From the NCBI RefSeq assembly GCF_001042985.1, contig NZ_JYKY01000003.1:124001-188000 (forward strand): 64,000 bases of DNA. Direction: 5' to 3'. Shown here piece by piece: positions 56,866 through 64,000 of this stretch. The notes beneath the pieces were generated by a model. It was not told where the DNA came from, made no database searches, and saw only the letters and a program-made list of their open reading frames with translations. Source of the stretch: Pseudomonas lundensis. GTDB taxonomy: Bacteria; Pseudomonadota; Gammaproteobacteria; Pseudomonadales; Pseudomonadaceae. Numbering within the stretch: position 1 is the first letter of the stretch; every line of letters starts with the position of its first letter. A program made the translations under genes and the position numbers.

Positions 56866-57786
56866 ATGTCTCGTAGCCTTCCTCCGCTGTATGCCTTGCG
56901 CGCGTTTGAAGCCGCTGCCCGTCACAGCTCGTTTACCCGTGCGGCCGATGAGTTATCGATCACCCAAAGCGCCGTCAGCCGCCACATCAAAACCCTGGAG
57001 GCGCACTTTGCCTGTCGACTGTTCCAGCGCAATGGCCGCACGCTGCAACTGACCGAAGCCGCACGCTTACTGGTGCCGGGCGTGCGCGAGGGGTTCCTCG
57101 CACTGGAGCGCGCCTGCACCACCTTGCGCGCAGAAGATGACATCTTGCGCATGAAGGCACCGTCGACCCTGACCATGCGCTGGTTGTTGGCCAGACTCAG
57201 CCGCTTTCGCCACTTGCAGGTGGGCAACGAAGTCCAGCTGACCAGCGCGTGGATGGACATCGACCATGTCGATTTCAATCAGGAGCCGTTCGACTGCGCG
57301 GTGTTGCTGAGTAACGGCCACTTCCCGCCTGACTGGGAGTGCACCTTGCTGTTCCCGGAAATGCTGATCCCGGTGGGCGCGGCCAACCTGCTCGACGAGC
57401 AACCGTGGGATGTCTCACGGCTGGCGGGCACCGAGTTGCTGCACCCCACGCCTGACCGTCGCGACTGGCGCCGCTGGCTGGACTGTCAGGGCCTGACCGG
57501 GCAGGTGTCGCTCAAGGGCGGGCAGGTGTTCGACACCCTCGAACTGGGGATGATCGCGGCGGCGCGCGGGTATGGCATCTCCATGGGCGACTTGCTGATG
57601 GTGGCCGAGGACGTCGCACAGGGGCGGTTGAGCCTGCCGTTTCCAACCGCCGTGGCCAGCGGCGAAAACTACTACCTGGTGTGGCCAAAAACCCGGCCCG
57701 GCGGCGAGCGCTTACGCCGCCTGAGCGACTTCTTGCAGCAAGAAGTCGCCGCCATGGAGCTGCCCGACGTGCGGCGGCTGGCGTGA
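56866..57786 (+). CDS. LysR family transcriptional regulator (GcvA-like)
   Basis: 306 residues. Winged HTH (LPPLYALRAFEAAARHSSFTRAADELSITQSAVSRHIKTLE) of the GcvA/AmpR subgroup and a C-terminal ligand domain. It is divergent from the MATE gene, so it probably regulates that transporter and itself. No ligand can be predicted. Confidence 0.92.
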   Translation: MSRSLPPLYALRAFEAAARHSSFTRAADELSITQSAVSRHIKTLEAHFACRLFQRNGRTLQLTEAARLLVPGVREGFLALERACTTLRAEDDILRMKAPSTLTMRWLLARLSRFRHLQVGNEVQLTSAWMDIDHVDFNQEPFDCAVLLSNGHFPPDWECTLLFPEMLIPVGAANLLDEQPWDVSRLAGTELLHPTPDRRDWRRWLDCQGLTGQVSLKGGQVFDTLELGMIAAARGYGISMGDLLMVAEDVAQGRLSLPFPTAVASGENYYLVWPKTRPGGERLRRLSDFLQQEVAAMELPDVRRLA

Positions 57787-57809
57787 GGCTGGCGCGCCCG
57801 GCCTCACGC
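57781..57809. terminator. hairpin at the end of the LysR gene
   Basis: Perfect 9-bp inverted repeat GCGTGAGGC / GCCTCACGC with an 11-base loop, overlapping the LysR stop and next to the convergent vWA gene. It probably ends both transcripts. Confidence 0.55.
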
Positions 57810-57819
57810 TACGACAGGG

Positions 57820-59052
57820 TCATTCGCACTCTGAAACAGCCTGGGTGGCATGTTTGAGGGCGTTGGCCAAGTCGCTGGCGTTACGGCTGGAGTAGATGCT
57901 GCCGCCGGTGTTTTCCGCAATGCAGTTGGACAGCGAGCTGTCACCGATGTTGACCACATTCACCCGCAGCCGCGGTTGTTCGACAGCAATGCGCTGCGCC
58001 ACCTTGCAGACGTTTTCATTGCAGCCGTCGTCGCCGTCCACAAACATCACGATCACCGCGTCGCGATCACGGCCATTGACCTGCCGGGCCGCCTTTTTCA
58101 GGCTCGACGCCAGCGGCGTGCCTTCGTTGGCGTGCAGCCCCTGAATCCCGGCGATCAATTGCGGGCGTTGTGCCGCACTGAAGACCCCGTGGTCCGGCTG
58201 GCGGGCACACCCGGCAAAGGTCATCAGCCGCGTATCGATGTCCGGATGCAAGTTGTTGATGATCCCGGTCAGCGCCGTTTTCGCGACGTCAAGACGGGTT
58301 TGCGGGGCGAAGATGTTCACCGTGCGCGGGTCATTGTCTTCGGGCTGGGGACGGCTCTTGAAGTACCAGTCCTCATCGTCCTTGGTCGCGTTGATGTTGA
58401 GGTTCATCGAACCCGATGTGTCGAGGATCACCACAAACTCAGGCGGCAACTCGCTGCCTTGCGGCGTGCTGGCACGGCACACAGGATTGCTCTGCACCGG
58501 CAACAGGTTCATCGGCGGCAAGCGCCAATGCCATAACGCCCACAGCAACAAGCCCAGCAGCAGAAACAGCGCCAGCAGCCACCACGGCCAGAGACGCCGT
58601 GGGCGCCGCACCACAACGGGTGCGGCAACGGGCGCAGGCGCCGGGGTCGCCACCGCGGGTTGTGCCTGCAACCCCCAGCGCACCACCACCGGATCGCCAT
58701 TGATGCTGTAGAGGTTGTTCAGATCGGGCGCACCAATCAGGGTACGCAAACTGGCGGCCTGCTCCGGCTGACCGCGGGTGACCAGTTCATCGGCCAGTAA
58801 CCCGAGGGTTTCCTGCCGCTGGCGATAGCGCTCCAGCAACGCCGCCTGCTGGTCTTCATTCAAGTCATGAAAGCGCGTGGGCTGGCCGCCCAGCTCGGTC
58901 CACCACTCCACCACGTCGCCACTGCCAATGCGCGGGATCGCGTAGACACTGGCCACCGACGGCGGGAAGTGCTTGAGGATCAGGGCGATTTTGTCTTTTA
59001 GCGCGTCCAGTCCGTGTGGCGTGGCGTGCTCGTCCCGGGTAATGCGCTGCAT
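57820..59052 (-). CDS. membrane-anchored von Willebrand A protein with SrfA-like N-terminus
   Basis: 410 residues. Residues 1-125 (IPRIGSGDVVEWW, LYSINGDPVVVRWG) recall the SrfA virulence-factor family. A Pro/Ala linker leads to one membrane helix at about 154-175. The periplasmic C-terminus (205-410) is a vWA domain with an intact MIDAS: Asp211-Thr-Ser213-Gly-Ser215, Thr312, and Asp339/Asp341. Its four or more Cys suit the periplasm. The MIDAS implies metal-dependent protein binding. It is the last gene of the minus-strand operon; the nearest known parallel is the vWA-containing PpkA of T6SS signalling, but no kinase domain is present here. Confidence 0.85.
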   Translation of the reverse strand: MQRITRDEHATPHGLDALKDKIALILKHFPPSVASVYAIPRIGSGDVVEWWTELGGQPTRFHDLNEDQQAALLERYRQRQETLGLLADELVTRGQPEQAASLRTLIGAPDLNNLYSINGDPVVVRWGLQAQPAVATPAPAPVAAPVVVRRPRRLWPWWLLALFLLLGLLLWALWHWRLPPMNLLPVQSNPVCRASTPQGSELPPEFVVILDTSGSMNLNINATKDDEDWYFKSRPQPEDNDPRTVNIFAPQTRLDVAKTALTGIINNLHPDIDTRLMTFAGCARQPDHGVFSAAQRPQLIAGIQGLHANEGTPLASSLKKAARQVNGRDRDAVIVMFVDGDDGCNENVCKVAQRIAVEQPRLRVNVVNIGDSSLSNCIAENTGGSIYSSRNASDLANALKHATQAVSECE

Positions 59053-59115
59053 GGGGTGAATTCCTGAAAAAGACGTCGGCAGCGCCAGGCTGCCGACCGG
59101 GTCAAGCAGAAGGGC

Positions 59116-59619
59116 TTATTCGTAACCGAGGCTGAATTGCAGCTGGTTGACTTTCTTTTGCAGCGCCTTGAGTTCCTGTTGCTTGGCCGCCATTTGCTTG
59201 GCGTTGCCGGTGCTGGCGGGCTTGGCTTGCGCGGCTTTGAGCTGCTGCTCAAGCGCGGCAATTTGCTGCTGCACCTGCGCCTTGTTGCCGCTGCGGGTCT
59301 TGAGCGAACCCAGCAGTTGGCTCAGGGACTGGTTCAGCGCCGCCTGGGACTTCTGCTGCGCCAGCAAGTCATTGCGCGACGCCGCCTGTTGCGCGGCAAT
59401 GTCCTGGTACACCTGATGGAACATCGCGTTTTCTTGTTGGGATTTGGCCAGCGCCGCCTCGTTCTGGCGGATTTGCTCGCTGTAACCGCCGCCCGCGTCG
59501 CAGTTCACTTTGGTGAACAGGCTGGCATCACGGTTCGTGGCATCGCATTCCCCCGGTTGGGTGGCGCAACCGGACAACACCAGCAACGCGCCCACCCCTA
59601 GCATCAATCGTACGTTCAT
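59116..59619 (-). CDS. coiled-coil lipoprotein
   Basis: 167 residues. Lipoprotein signal MNVRLMLGVGALLVLSGC, with the lipidated Cys at 18. The mature part is Gln/Ala-rich and predicted as a long coiled coil (about 45-160: KSQAALNQSLSQLLGSL, QQQIAALEQQLKAAQAK, KQQELKALQKKVNQLQF). Such a rod could span periplasm or link partners. It follows the glycine-rich lipoprotein gene by 4 bases and precedes the vWA gene by 63. No family is recognised. Confidence 0.8.
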   Translation of the reverse strand: MNVRLMLGVGALLVLSGCATQPGECDATNRDASLFTKVNCDAGGGYSEQIRQNEAALAKSQQENAMFHQVYQDIAAQQAASRNDLLAQQKSQAALNQSLSQLLGSLKTRSGNKAQVQQQIAALEQQLKAAQAKPASTGNAKQMAAKQQELKALQKKVNQLQFSLGYE

Positions 59620-59623
59620 GGTC

Positions 59624-60358
59624 TCAACCCAACGTGATCGCGGAACGCTGGCTGTACAAGCCATCGACTTCTTTTTGCAGGCTCGCCACTTTCTCGTTCA
59701 TCTTCGAAATGTTGGCGTCGATCTGCTTCAACTCAGGGGCGTTGCCCTGGGCGCGCTCGACTTTCACCACGTCGTTGTAGCCCGCGACTTTGGTCTGCAT
59801 GTTTTTCACTTCGCTGCGCAGTTGATCGATGTTGCTGTCGATCGCGGCAATCTGCTGTTGCGCCTGAGCCTTGTCGATTTTTTTGCTGGCCAGGTCGCGT
59901 TTGATCTGGGCGATCTGCGCCTTGTCATCGTTAATCACTTGCTGAGCCGTGGCGGTGCGCGTGACGACCTTTTGCGTGTCCAACTGCACGTCGCTGTTGT
60001 ACTTCTGCAAGCGCTGCGTGGTGTTGGCGTATTCGCTACGACGCTGATCCACGTAGTAGTTGGCCCCCATCGCCACCCCACACGCCGCCACGCCTGCGGC
60101 AATCATGCACACTGCTTTGTTGCCGGAGTTGCTCAGGGCACAGGTCAACACCGCAGCCCCCGCGCCCATGGCGCACGCCTGATAGCCCGACTTGCTGAAA
60201 AACTCGGCATCGGTGCCCTGGGTCAGGCGCGGATCGGGTGCCGGGGCGCCCGAACCCAACATGCCACTGCCAGTGCTGGCGCAACCGGTCAGCAGCACGC
60301 TGGCGGTGAGCATGAAACTGACCAGTAACTTCGAAGAGGACCAGAGGCGGCGCATCAT
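59624..60358 (-). CDS. lipoprotein with glycine-rich membrane segment and coiled coil
   Basis: 244 residues. Lipoprotein signal with LLTGC (Cys26). The segment after it (about 50-95) is rich in Gly/Ala (AMGAGAAVLTCALSNSGNKAV, AAGVAACGVAMGANYY), like a glycine-zipper membrane insertion. A Gln-rich coiled coil follows (about 110-235: QKVVTRTATAQQVI, AQAQQQIAAIDSNIDQLRSEVKNMQ). AGGAG lies eight bases before the ATG. It sits directly after the FGE-like gene. No family is recognised. Confidence 0.8.
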   Translation of the reverse strand: MMRRLWSSSKLLVSFMLTASVLLTGCASTGSGMLGSGAPAPDPRLTQGTDAEFFSKSGYQACAMGAGAAVLTCALSNSGNKAVCMIAAGVAACGVAMGANYYVDQRRSEYANTTQRLQKYNSDVQLDTQKVVTRTATAQQVINDDKAQIAQIKRDLASKKIDKAQAQQQIAAIDSNIDQLRSEVKNMQTKVAGYNDVVKVERAQGNAPELKQIDANISKMNEKVASLQKEVDGLYSQRSAITLG

Positions 60359-60391
60359 TGTATTTCTCCTTGTTGAAGCGGGTTTCAGGGC

Positions 60392-61939
60392 TTATTGGGT
60401 GACGGACTTGCAGCTACTCAGCCAAGCGTCAGTGTCGATCTTCTGCTTTTGCAGGTAGGTCTTCTGATTGGCCCAGTGGGTGCGCAGGTACGGTTTGAGT
60501 TCTTGCAGTTGTTTGTTCTGGCTGATGATTTCTTCCATCACCGGCACTTGCGGCTCCAGCAACGGCTGGCCGTACAAGGACGCGGACTCCACCAGGCTGC
60601 TGGCGTAATAGCGGCTGAGTTTGTGCAGGCGGTCCTTTTGCTCGTCGAGCTTGCCCTTGCGCATGTCGCAGCTCGGGTCTTTGTCTTCGGATTCACAGTT
60701 GAGCGCGTAGTTTTTCTGCAAGAAATCCAGGTAGCGGCCGTCATCAAGCATCTTGGTGCACAGGAACGCGCCCAGGTTGAGGCTGGCGCGAATGGCTTGG
60801 TCGCGGGTCTCTTCCTGCTGCTGGTTGCTGGCGCGCAGCTGGTTTTCCAGCGCTTGCAGCTTCTCTTTGAGGGCTTTGTCTTCCACCGCGGAAGCGAGGT
60901 TGTTCAACTCCTGAACCGTGCCTTTGTCCTGCGACGCATCCCCTTGCTGGGCGCCCGTGCCGAGTTTTTTCCAGCTCTTCTCGATGCTGCCCACGCGCTC
61001 GCGGGACGTCAGGGTGGGCGACACCAGCACCAGGCGCAAACCGGTGGTTTTGTTTTTCACCTGGCCGTCAGCGTTGTAGTACGGCTCTTCCTTGCGCAAC
61101 GCGGTGCGAAGATCGGCCTGCGGCGTCAGGTAGTTGCCGCCGCGCACCACGTAACCACCGGCCTGACCGTGCTGGCGGTCCAGTTTGTTCAGGCGGAAGG
61201 GTTCAAACATCATTTCGTCGGCGTTGCCGAGCATGTCGTGCAGGCCCAGCGGGTTAGGCTTTTGCAGCCCTGAGAGTTGCAGCTTGCCGTTGGACGACTG
61301 CGCGCCGCCAAACCACTCATAGGCATTCAGACCGTCGGGCATCGGGTAGCGCGTGTCGCTGAACTCGGCCGCGCCGACTTCCAGCCCGCCACGGGCCGCG
61401 AATTCCCACTCGGTTTCCGTGGGCAGGCGCAGGAAGCCCAGCGCACCATCTTCTTTCGGCAGTTTGTCGGCGGCGTTTTTACGCAACCACAGGTTGTACT
61501 TGTCCCCGGCATCGATGGCCTGCACCCAACTCACCGCCACCTGCGGCAGGCGCAGTTTGTTCGACGGGGTCGGGCAGGTCTCGGCGGTCAGCGCCTGATA
61601 CTGCAACTGGCTCATCTCGTACTTGGCCATCAGGTAGTAACGGGACTTGTCGTTCTTGGCACCGGTGAAGCTGCCCGCAATGAACGCGGGGCGCTTTTGC
61701 TCGACATAACCCCAGTCCGGGCTGTCCTGACCAATGTTGATCGGGTAATCGTCCAGCGGGCCGGTGACCGGGATGAACACCTTGCGAAACACCATCGAGC
61801 CGTCGCACGGCATCGGCAGCACCACGTCACTGGCGTCGGGCACAGGGTTGAAATACTTCTCGTCCCAGCCTGCCGCCGAAGCGTTAAGCAAGTAGCCGAA
61901 GCTCAGGGATGCGAGCAACACAACACGTTTATAGCTCAC
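60392..61939 (-). CDS. periplasmic FGE-sulfatase domain protein (TagR-like)
   Basis: 515 residues. Signal peptide (about 1-23), then a formylglycine-generating-enzyme fold: RLPTETEWEFAARGG at 171-185, GLHDMLGNADEM at 232-243, RGGNY at 266-270. The active-site Cys pair of true FGE is not seen, so it is more likely a binding protein, as for TagR. A coiled coil follows (about 340-390) and then a C-terminal helical region. It resembles TagR of the T6SS Tag pathway. Its start overlaps the permease stop by 11 bases. Confidence 0.85.
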   Translation of the reverse strand: MSYKRVVLLASLSFGYLLNASAAGWDEKYFNPVPDASDVVLPMPCDGSMVFRKVFIPVTGPLDDYPINIGQDSPDWGYVEQKRPAFIAGSFTGAKNDKSRYYLMAKYEMSQLQYQALTAETCPTPSNKLRLPQVAVSWVQAIDAGDKYNLWLRKNAADKLPKEDGALGFLRLPTETEWEFAARGGLEVGAAEFSDTRYPMPDGLNAYEWFGGAQSSNGKLQLSGLQKPNPLGLHDMLGNADEMMFEPFRLNKLDRQHGQAGGYVVRGGNYLTPQADLRTALRKEEPYYNADGQVKNKTTGLRLVLVSPTLTSRERVGSIEKSWKKLGTGAQQGDASQDKGTVQELNNLASAVEDKALKEKLQALENQLRASNQQQEETRDQAIRASLNLGAFLCTKMLDDGRYLDFLQKNYALNCESEDKDPSCDMRKGKLDEQKDRLHKLSRYYASSLVESASLYGQPLLEPQVPVMEEIISQNKQLQELKPYLRTHWANQKTYLQKQKIDTDAWLSSCKSVTQ

Positions 61940-63152
61940 GCAAACTCTCCGCAGGTTGGATGCTGATGGCCCGCAGCGCGCCGATCACGGCGACCAGTGC
62001 AGCGACCAACAGTGCAATCAGCAGGGCCGCCAGCCCGTGCCAGACAGTGATGTGACAAACAAAGGTGCCCGTGGCCTGACTGCTGCCGAGCAGGTGGTCG
62101 AACAGCAGGCTGCCAACCCCGTAAAACGCGAGCCCGCCGAGATACCCGGCAAGGCTTAACAGCATCGCCTGGGCGATCACGAACCCCGCCACCGCCGGGC
62201 TGCTGAAACCGAGCAGCCGCAGCACGGCGAGGCTTTTGCGTTTGCGGTCGATGTTGGCCAGAAACGCGCCGATCATCGACGCAATGCAGCCGATCAACGC
62301 CGCCCCGGCGATCACGCCAAAAATCAGACCCAGCACGTGGTTGATGGCTTTGACGTTGTCGATGTCGGCCAGGCGGCTGGACGTTTCAATGTTCTGCCCG
62401 TTCAACCAGCGCTCCAGCGGCGCGACGCCATCCACGTCGCGGGCGTACACCCGCGCCCTGGCGTAGAGCGGTTGCAGGTGGCCTAGAGGCTGACCGGTGT
62501 CGAGGCCGAACGCGGGCACCTGATAACCGTCGCGAAACCGCTCCAGCGCCAGCAGCAACGGTGGCGCGACAAACCCCGCGGCCCGGCCGAAACGGGCGGC
62601 GTCGAGCACCGCGACCACCTGCAAGGTCAGTTCGCCGCGTTCGTTGATGCCGTCCAGACGCCGGGTTGCGCGCAAACGCACGCTGTCGCCGACCTTGGCC
62701 TGCAAGCGTTGCGCGGCGCGGTCACTGAGGATCACTTGTTGGCCGCTCAGGTGGATCTGCGGCAGGTTGAGCAACGGGTCAGCGGCCTCGCTGGGGATAA
62801 TTTCCGCGTTTTCGACAAAGCGCTGCAGGCCGACCAGCAAATCAGCCTGGGTGTTGAGCGAGCGGGTCTGGCCAATGGCAAAGCCGACTTCGGGTTGCTC
62901 ACGCAACCGCGCGATCCAGGCCGCGTCGTAATTGCCGCTGCTGAGCATTTTCACTTCGAGGTTGCGCGGGTCGCTGAGCAGTTCGTTCTGCAACTGGCTG
63001 ACCACGCCGTGCTTGAGGCCAAACAGTAGCAACAGCGGCGCAATCACTGCCACCAGCGAGGCAGCAATGCAAAACGACACCTTACGGTCATGCCAGAGGT
63101 CGTCGACCGCCAGCTTGCCGAGCAGGCCGAGACGGCTAATCCATGGCTTCAA
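61929..63152 (-). CDS. FtsX-like ABC transporter permease (TagS-like)
   Basis: About 407 residues, with four predicted membrane helices: one at about 24-48, then a large periplasmic domain (about 50-285), and three helices at about 290-395, the FtsX/MacB layout. Such permeases act as mechanotransmitters rather than true transporters. The start is uncertain: a TTG at 63152 with GGGAG upstream overlaps the ATPase end by 17 bases, while the frame stays open further. The gene order ATPase-permease-FGE matches tagT-tagS-tagR. Confidence 0.85.
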   Translation of the reverse strand: MKPWISRLGLLGKLAVDDLWHDRKVSFCIAASLVAVIAPLLLLFGLKHGVVSQLQNELLSDPRNLEVKMLSSGNYDAAWIARLREQPEVGFAIGQTRSLNTQADLLVGLQRFVENAEIIPSEAADPLLNLPQIHLSGQQVILSDRAAQRLQAKVGDSVRLRATRRLDGINERGELTLQVVAVLDAARFGRAAGFVAPPLLLALERFRDGYQVPAFGLDTGQPLGHLQPLYARARVYARDVDGVAPLERWLNGQNIETSSRLADIDNVKAINHVLGLIFGVIAGAALIGCIASMIGAFLANIDRKRKSLAVLRLLGFSSPAVAGFVIAQAMLLSLAGYLGGLAFYGVGSLLFDHLLGSSQATGTFVCHITVWHGLAALLIALLVAALVAVIGALRAISIQPAESLREL

Positions 63153-63840
63153 ACAGCGTTTCTCCCTGACGGCTGATCGCGCCCAGGCGCGGTAAGCCAA
63201 AGTCGCGCACCAGCGCCCAATCGTGGGACACCACCAGCGCACTCAAGCCAAGCTCATTGACCAGGCTCAGTAACAATTCGAACAGGCGCCGGGCGCTGTG
63301 GGGGTCGAGCGCGGCCGTCGGTTCGTCGGCCAGCAACACCTGCGGCTCATGGGCGATGGCCCGCACACAGGCCACCCGCTGGCGCTCGCCGATGGACAAG
63401 GCTTGGGGCAGCTTGCCCAGCAAACCGTCGAGGCGCAGTGCCTGCACGGCCCGATCCACCTGCGCGCTGTCGGCGGGCATGCCGAGCAAGCGGCGGGGCA
63501 GGCTGATGTTGTCGCGCACGCTCAAGAACGGCAGCAAGCCGCCGCTTTGCAGGATGAACCCCAAGTGCCGCGAGCGTACGGCCGACAAACCGGGCTGGTC
63601 ATTCGCGGCAAGCATCTGCGCGATATCCAGCGAGGCCGTCGCCGGGCCGAGGCGAAATCGCCCCAGCTCCACGGGCTGCAATAACAAGCCGATGGCTTCG
63701 AGCAGGGTGCTTTTGCCGCAGCCGCTTTCGCCGGTGATGGCCAGAATTTCTCCGGGCTTCACCTGCAACGTCGGCAAACGCACATTGTGCGCCTGGGCGC
63801 CGCTGCCCCGGCGCACCCACATGTCCTGAATATCGAGCAT
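63136..63840 (-). CDS. ABC transporter ATP-binding protein (TagT/MacB-type)
   Basis: 234 residues with all ABC motifs: Walker A GESGCGKST (37-45), Q-loop Gln98, signature LSIGERQ (148-154), Walker B VLLADEP (168-174) and His206 of the H-loop. It is of the LolD/MacB/FtsE subgroup, which pairs with FtsX-type permeases. It energises the permease encoded next, with which it overlaps. It starts 10 bases after the stop of the partial gene at the window edge. Confidence 0.92.
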   Translation of the reverse strand: MLDIQDMWVRRGSGAQAHNVRLPTLQVKPGEILAITGESGCGKSTLLEAIGLLLQPVELGRFRLGPATASLDIAQMLAANDQPGLSAVRSRHLGFILQSGGLLPFLSVRDNISLPRRLLGMPADSAQVDRAVQALRLDGLLGKLPQALSIGERQRVACVRAIAHEPQVLLADEPTAALDPHSARRLFELLLSLVNELGLSALVVSHDWALVRDFGLPRLGAISRQGETLFEAMD

Positions 63841-63850
63841 GGGCGTCCCG

Positions 63851-64000
63851 TTAAGGCATCATTTCCAGCGGCACCGGGTACACGTTGTCCCGTGCATCGC
63901 TGTCTTTGGCCAAGGCCACCCAACGGTCCACGTCCGCGTTGTAACGCTGGTAGTGGCGCAGTTTGGTGCTCAGGTTGCGGATAAAGCGTTCTTGCGCCAG
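63851..64000 (-). CDS. C-terminal fragment of the first visible gene of the Tag-like operon (cut by window edge)
   Basis: 49 codons entering from the right edge, ending RWVALAKDSDARDNVYPVPL then EMMP and TAA. The stop is 10 bases before the ATPase start, so it belongs to the same operon. The tail DNVYPVPLEMMP recalls the C-termini of PpkA-type vWA/kinase proteins, but this is from memory and weak. It could be any upstream component. Confidence 0.55.
   Translation of the reverse strand: MAQERFIRNLSTKLRHYQRYNADVDRWVALAKDSDARDNVYPVPLEMMP

Noticed and set aside
60392..61939. Functional formylglycine-generating enzyme (sulfatase activation)
   Set aside because: No sulfatase gene nearby, no visible catalytic Cys pair at the expected place, and the protein carries a long extra coiled-coil C-terminus; a TagR-like binding role fits better.

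Overview
This window is a chromosomal segment of a Pseudomonas, most likely of the P. fluorescens group. The evidence is the gene content, the moderately high G+C, and a gene order that follows, from memory, the P. aeruginosa PA5358 to PA5293 stretch: ubiA-ubiC, rubA-rubB-hup, recG, oxyR, spoT-rpoZ-gmk-yicC, rph, crc, pyrE, argB, algC, dut, coaBC, radC, rpmB-rpmG, kauB, the dadRAX region, pauR, cycB, xpt, rep, a GGDEF/EAL protein, a MATE exporter and a LysR regulator. No rRNA, tRNA, CRISPR array, insertion sequence or integrase was seen.

Layout. Positions 1-4116 hold a lipase-like hydrolase, a thioredoxin-like membrane protein and a penicillin/AHL acylase. Positions 4135-9644 hold ubiquinone synthesis (ubiA, ubiC), rubredoxin and its reductase, an HU protein, a small SCP2-like protein and a YbaK-HDOD protein. 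Positions 9723-15074 hold recG, oxyR and an exbB-exbD-tonB operon. Positions 15260-24939 hold an SDR protein, a lipoprotein, the yicC-gmk-rpoZ-spoT-ridA series, rph, crc and pyrE. Positions 25004-32607 hold argB, algC, dut, coaBC, radC, a peptide-binding protein and rpmB-rpmG.

Positions 32731-34010 form a small AT-richer accessory island: two secreted I78-type peptidase-inhibitor homologues in tandem with a protein of unknown function. A third, leaderless I78-like gene sits at 23001. Positions 34227-47583 are dominated by amine and D-amino-acid catabolism (cupin, KauB, PauB-like oxidase, DadR, DadA, RidA, alanine racemase, PauR), together with an MFS transporter, a ClsC-like phospholipase D, a MocR regulator and cytochrome c5. 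Positions 47769-50667 hold an S-type pyocin-domain protein with no killing domain and a long acetyl-CoA hydrolase/transferase. Positions 50737-57786 return to core genes.

The most unusual part is 57820-64000, a tightly packed minus-strand operon running off the right edge. It encodes, in transcription order: the C-terminus of an unknown protein, an ABC ATPase, an FtsX-like permease, a periplasmic formylglycine-enzyme-like protein, a glycine-rich lipoprotein, a coiled-coil lipoprotein, and a membrane-anchored von Willebrand A protein with a SrfA-like N-terminus. The combination resembles the TagT-TagS-TagR-TagQ/PpkA envelope-signalling module of type VI secretion, but no T6SS structural gene is visible here. 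It may be a stand-alone trans-envelope sensing or remodelling system.
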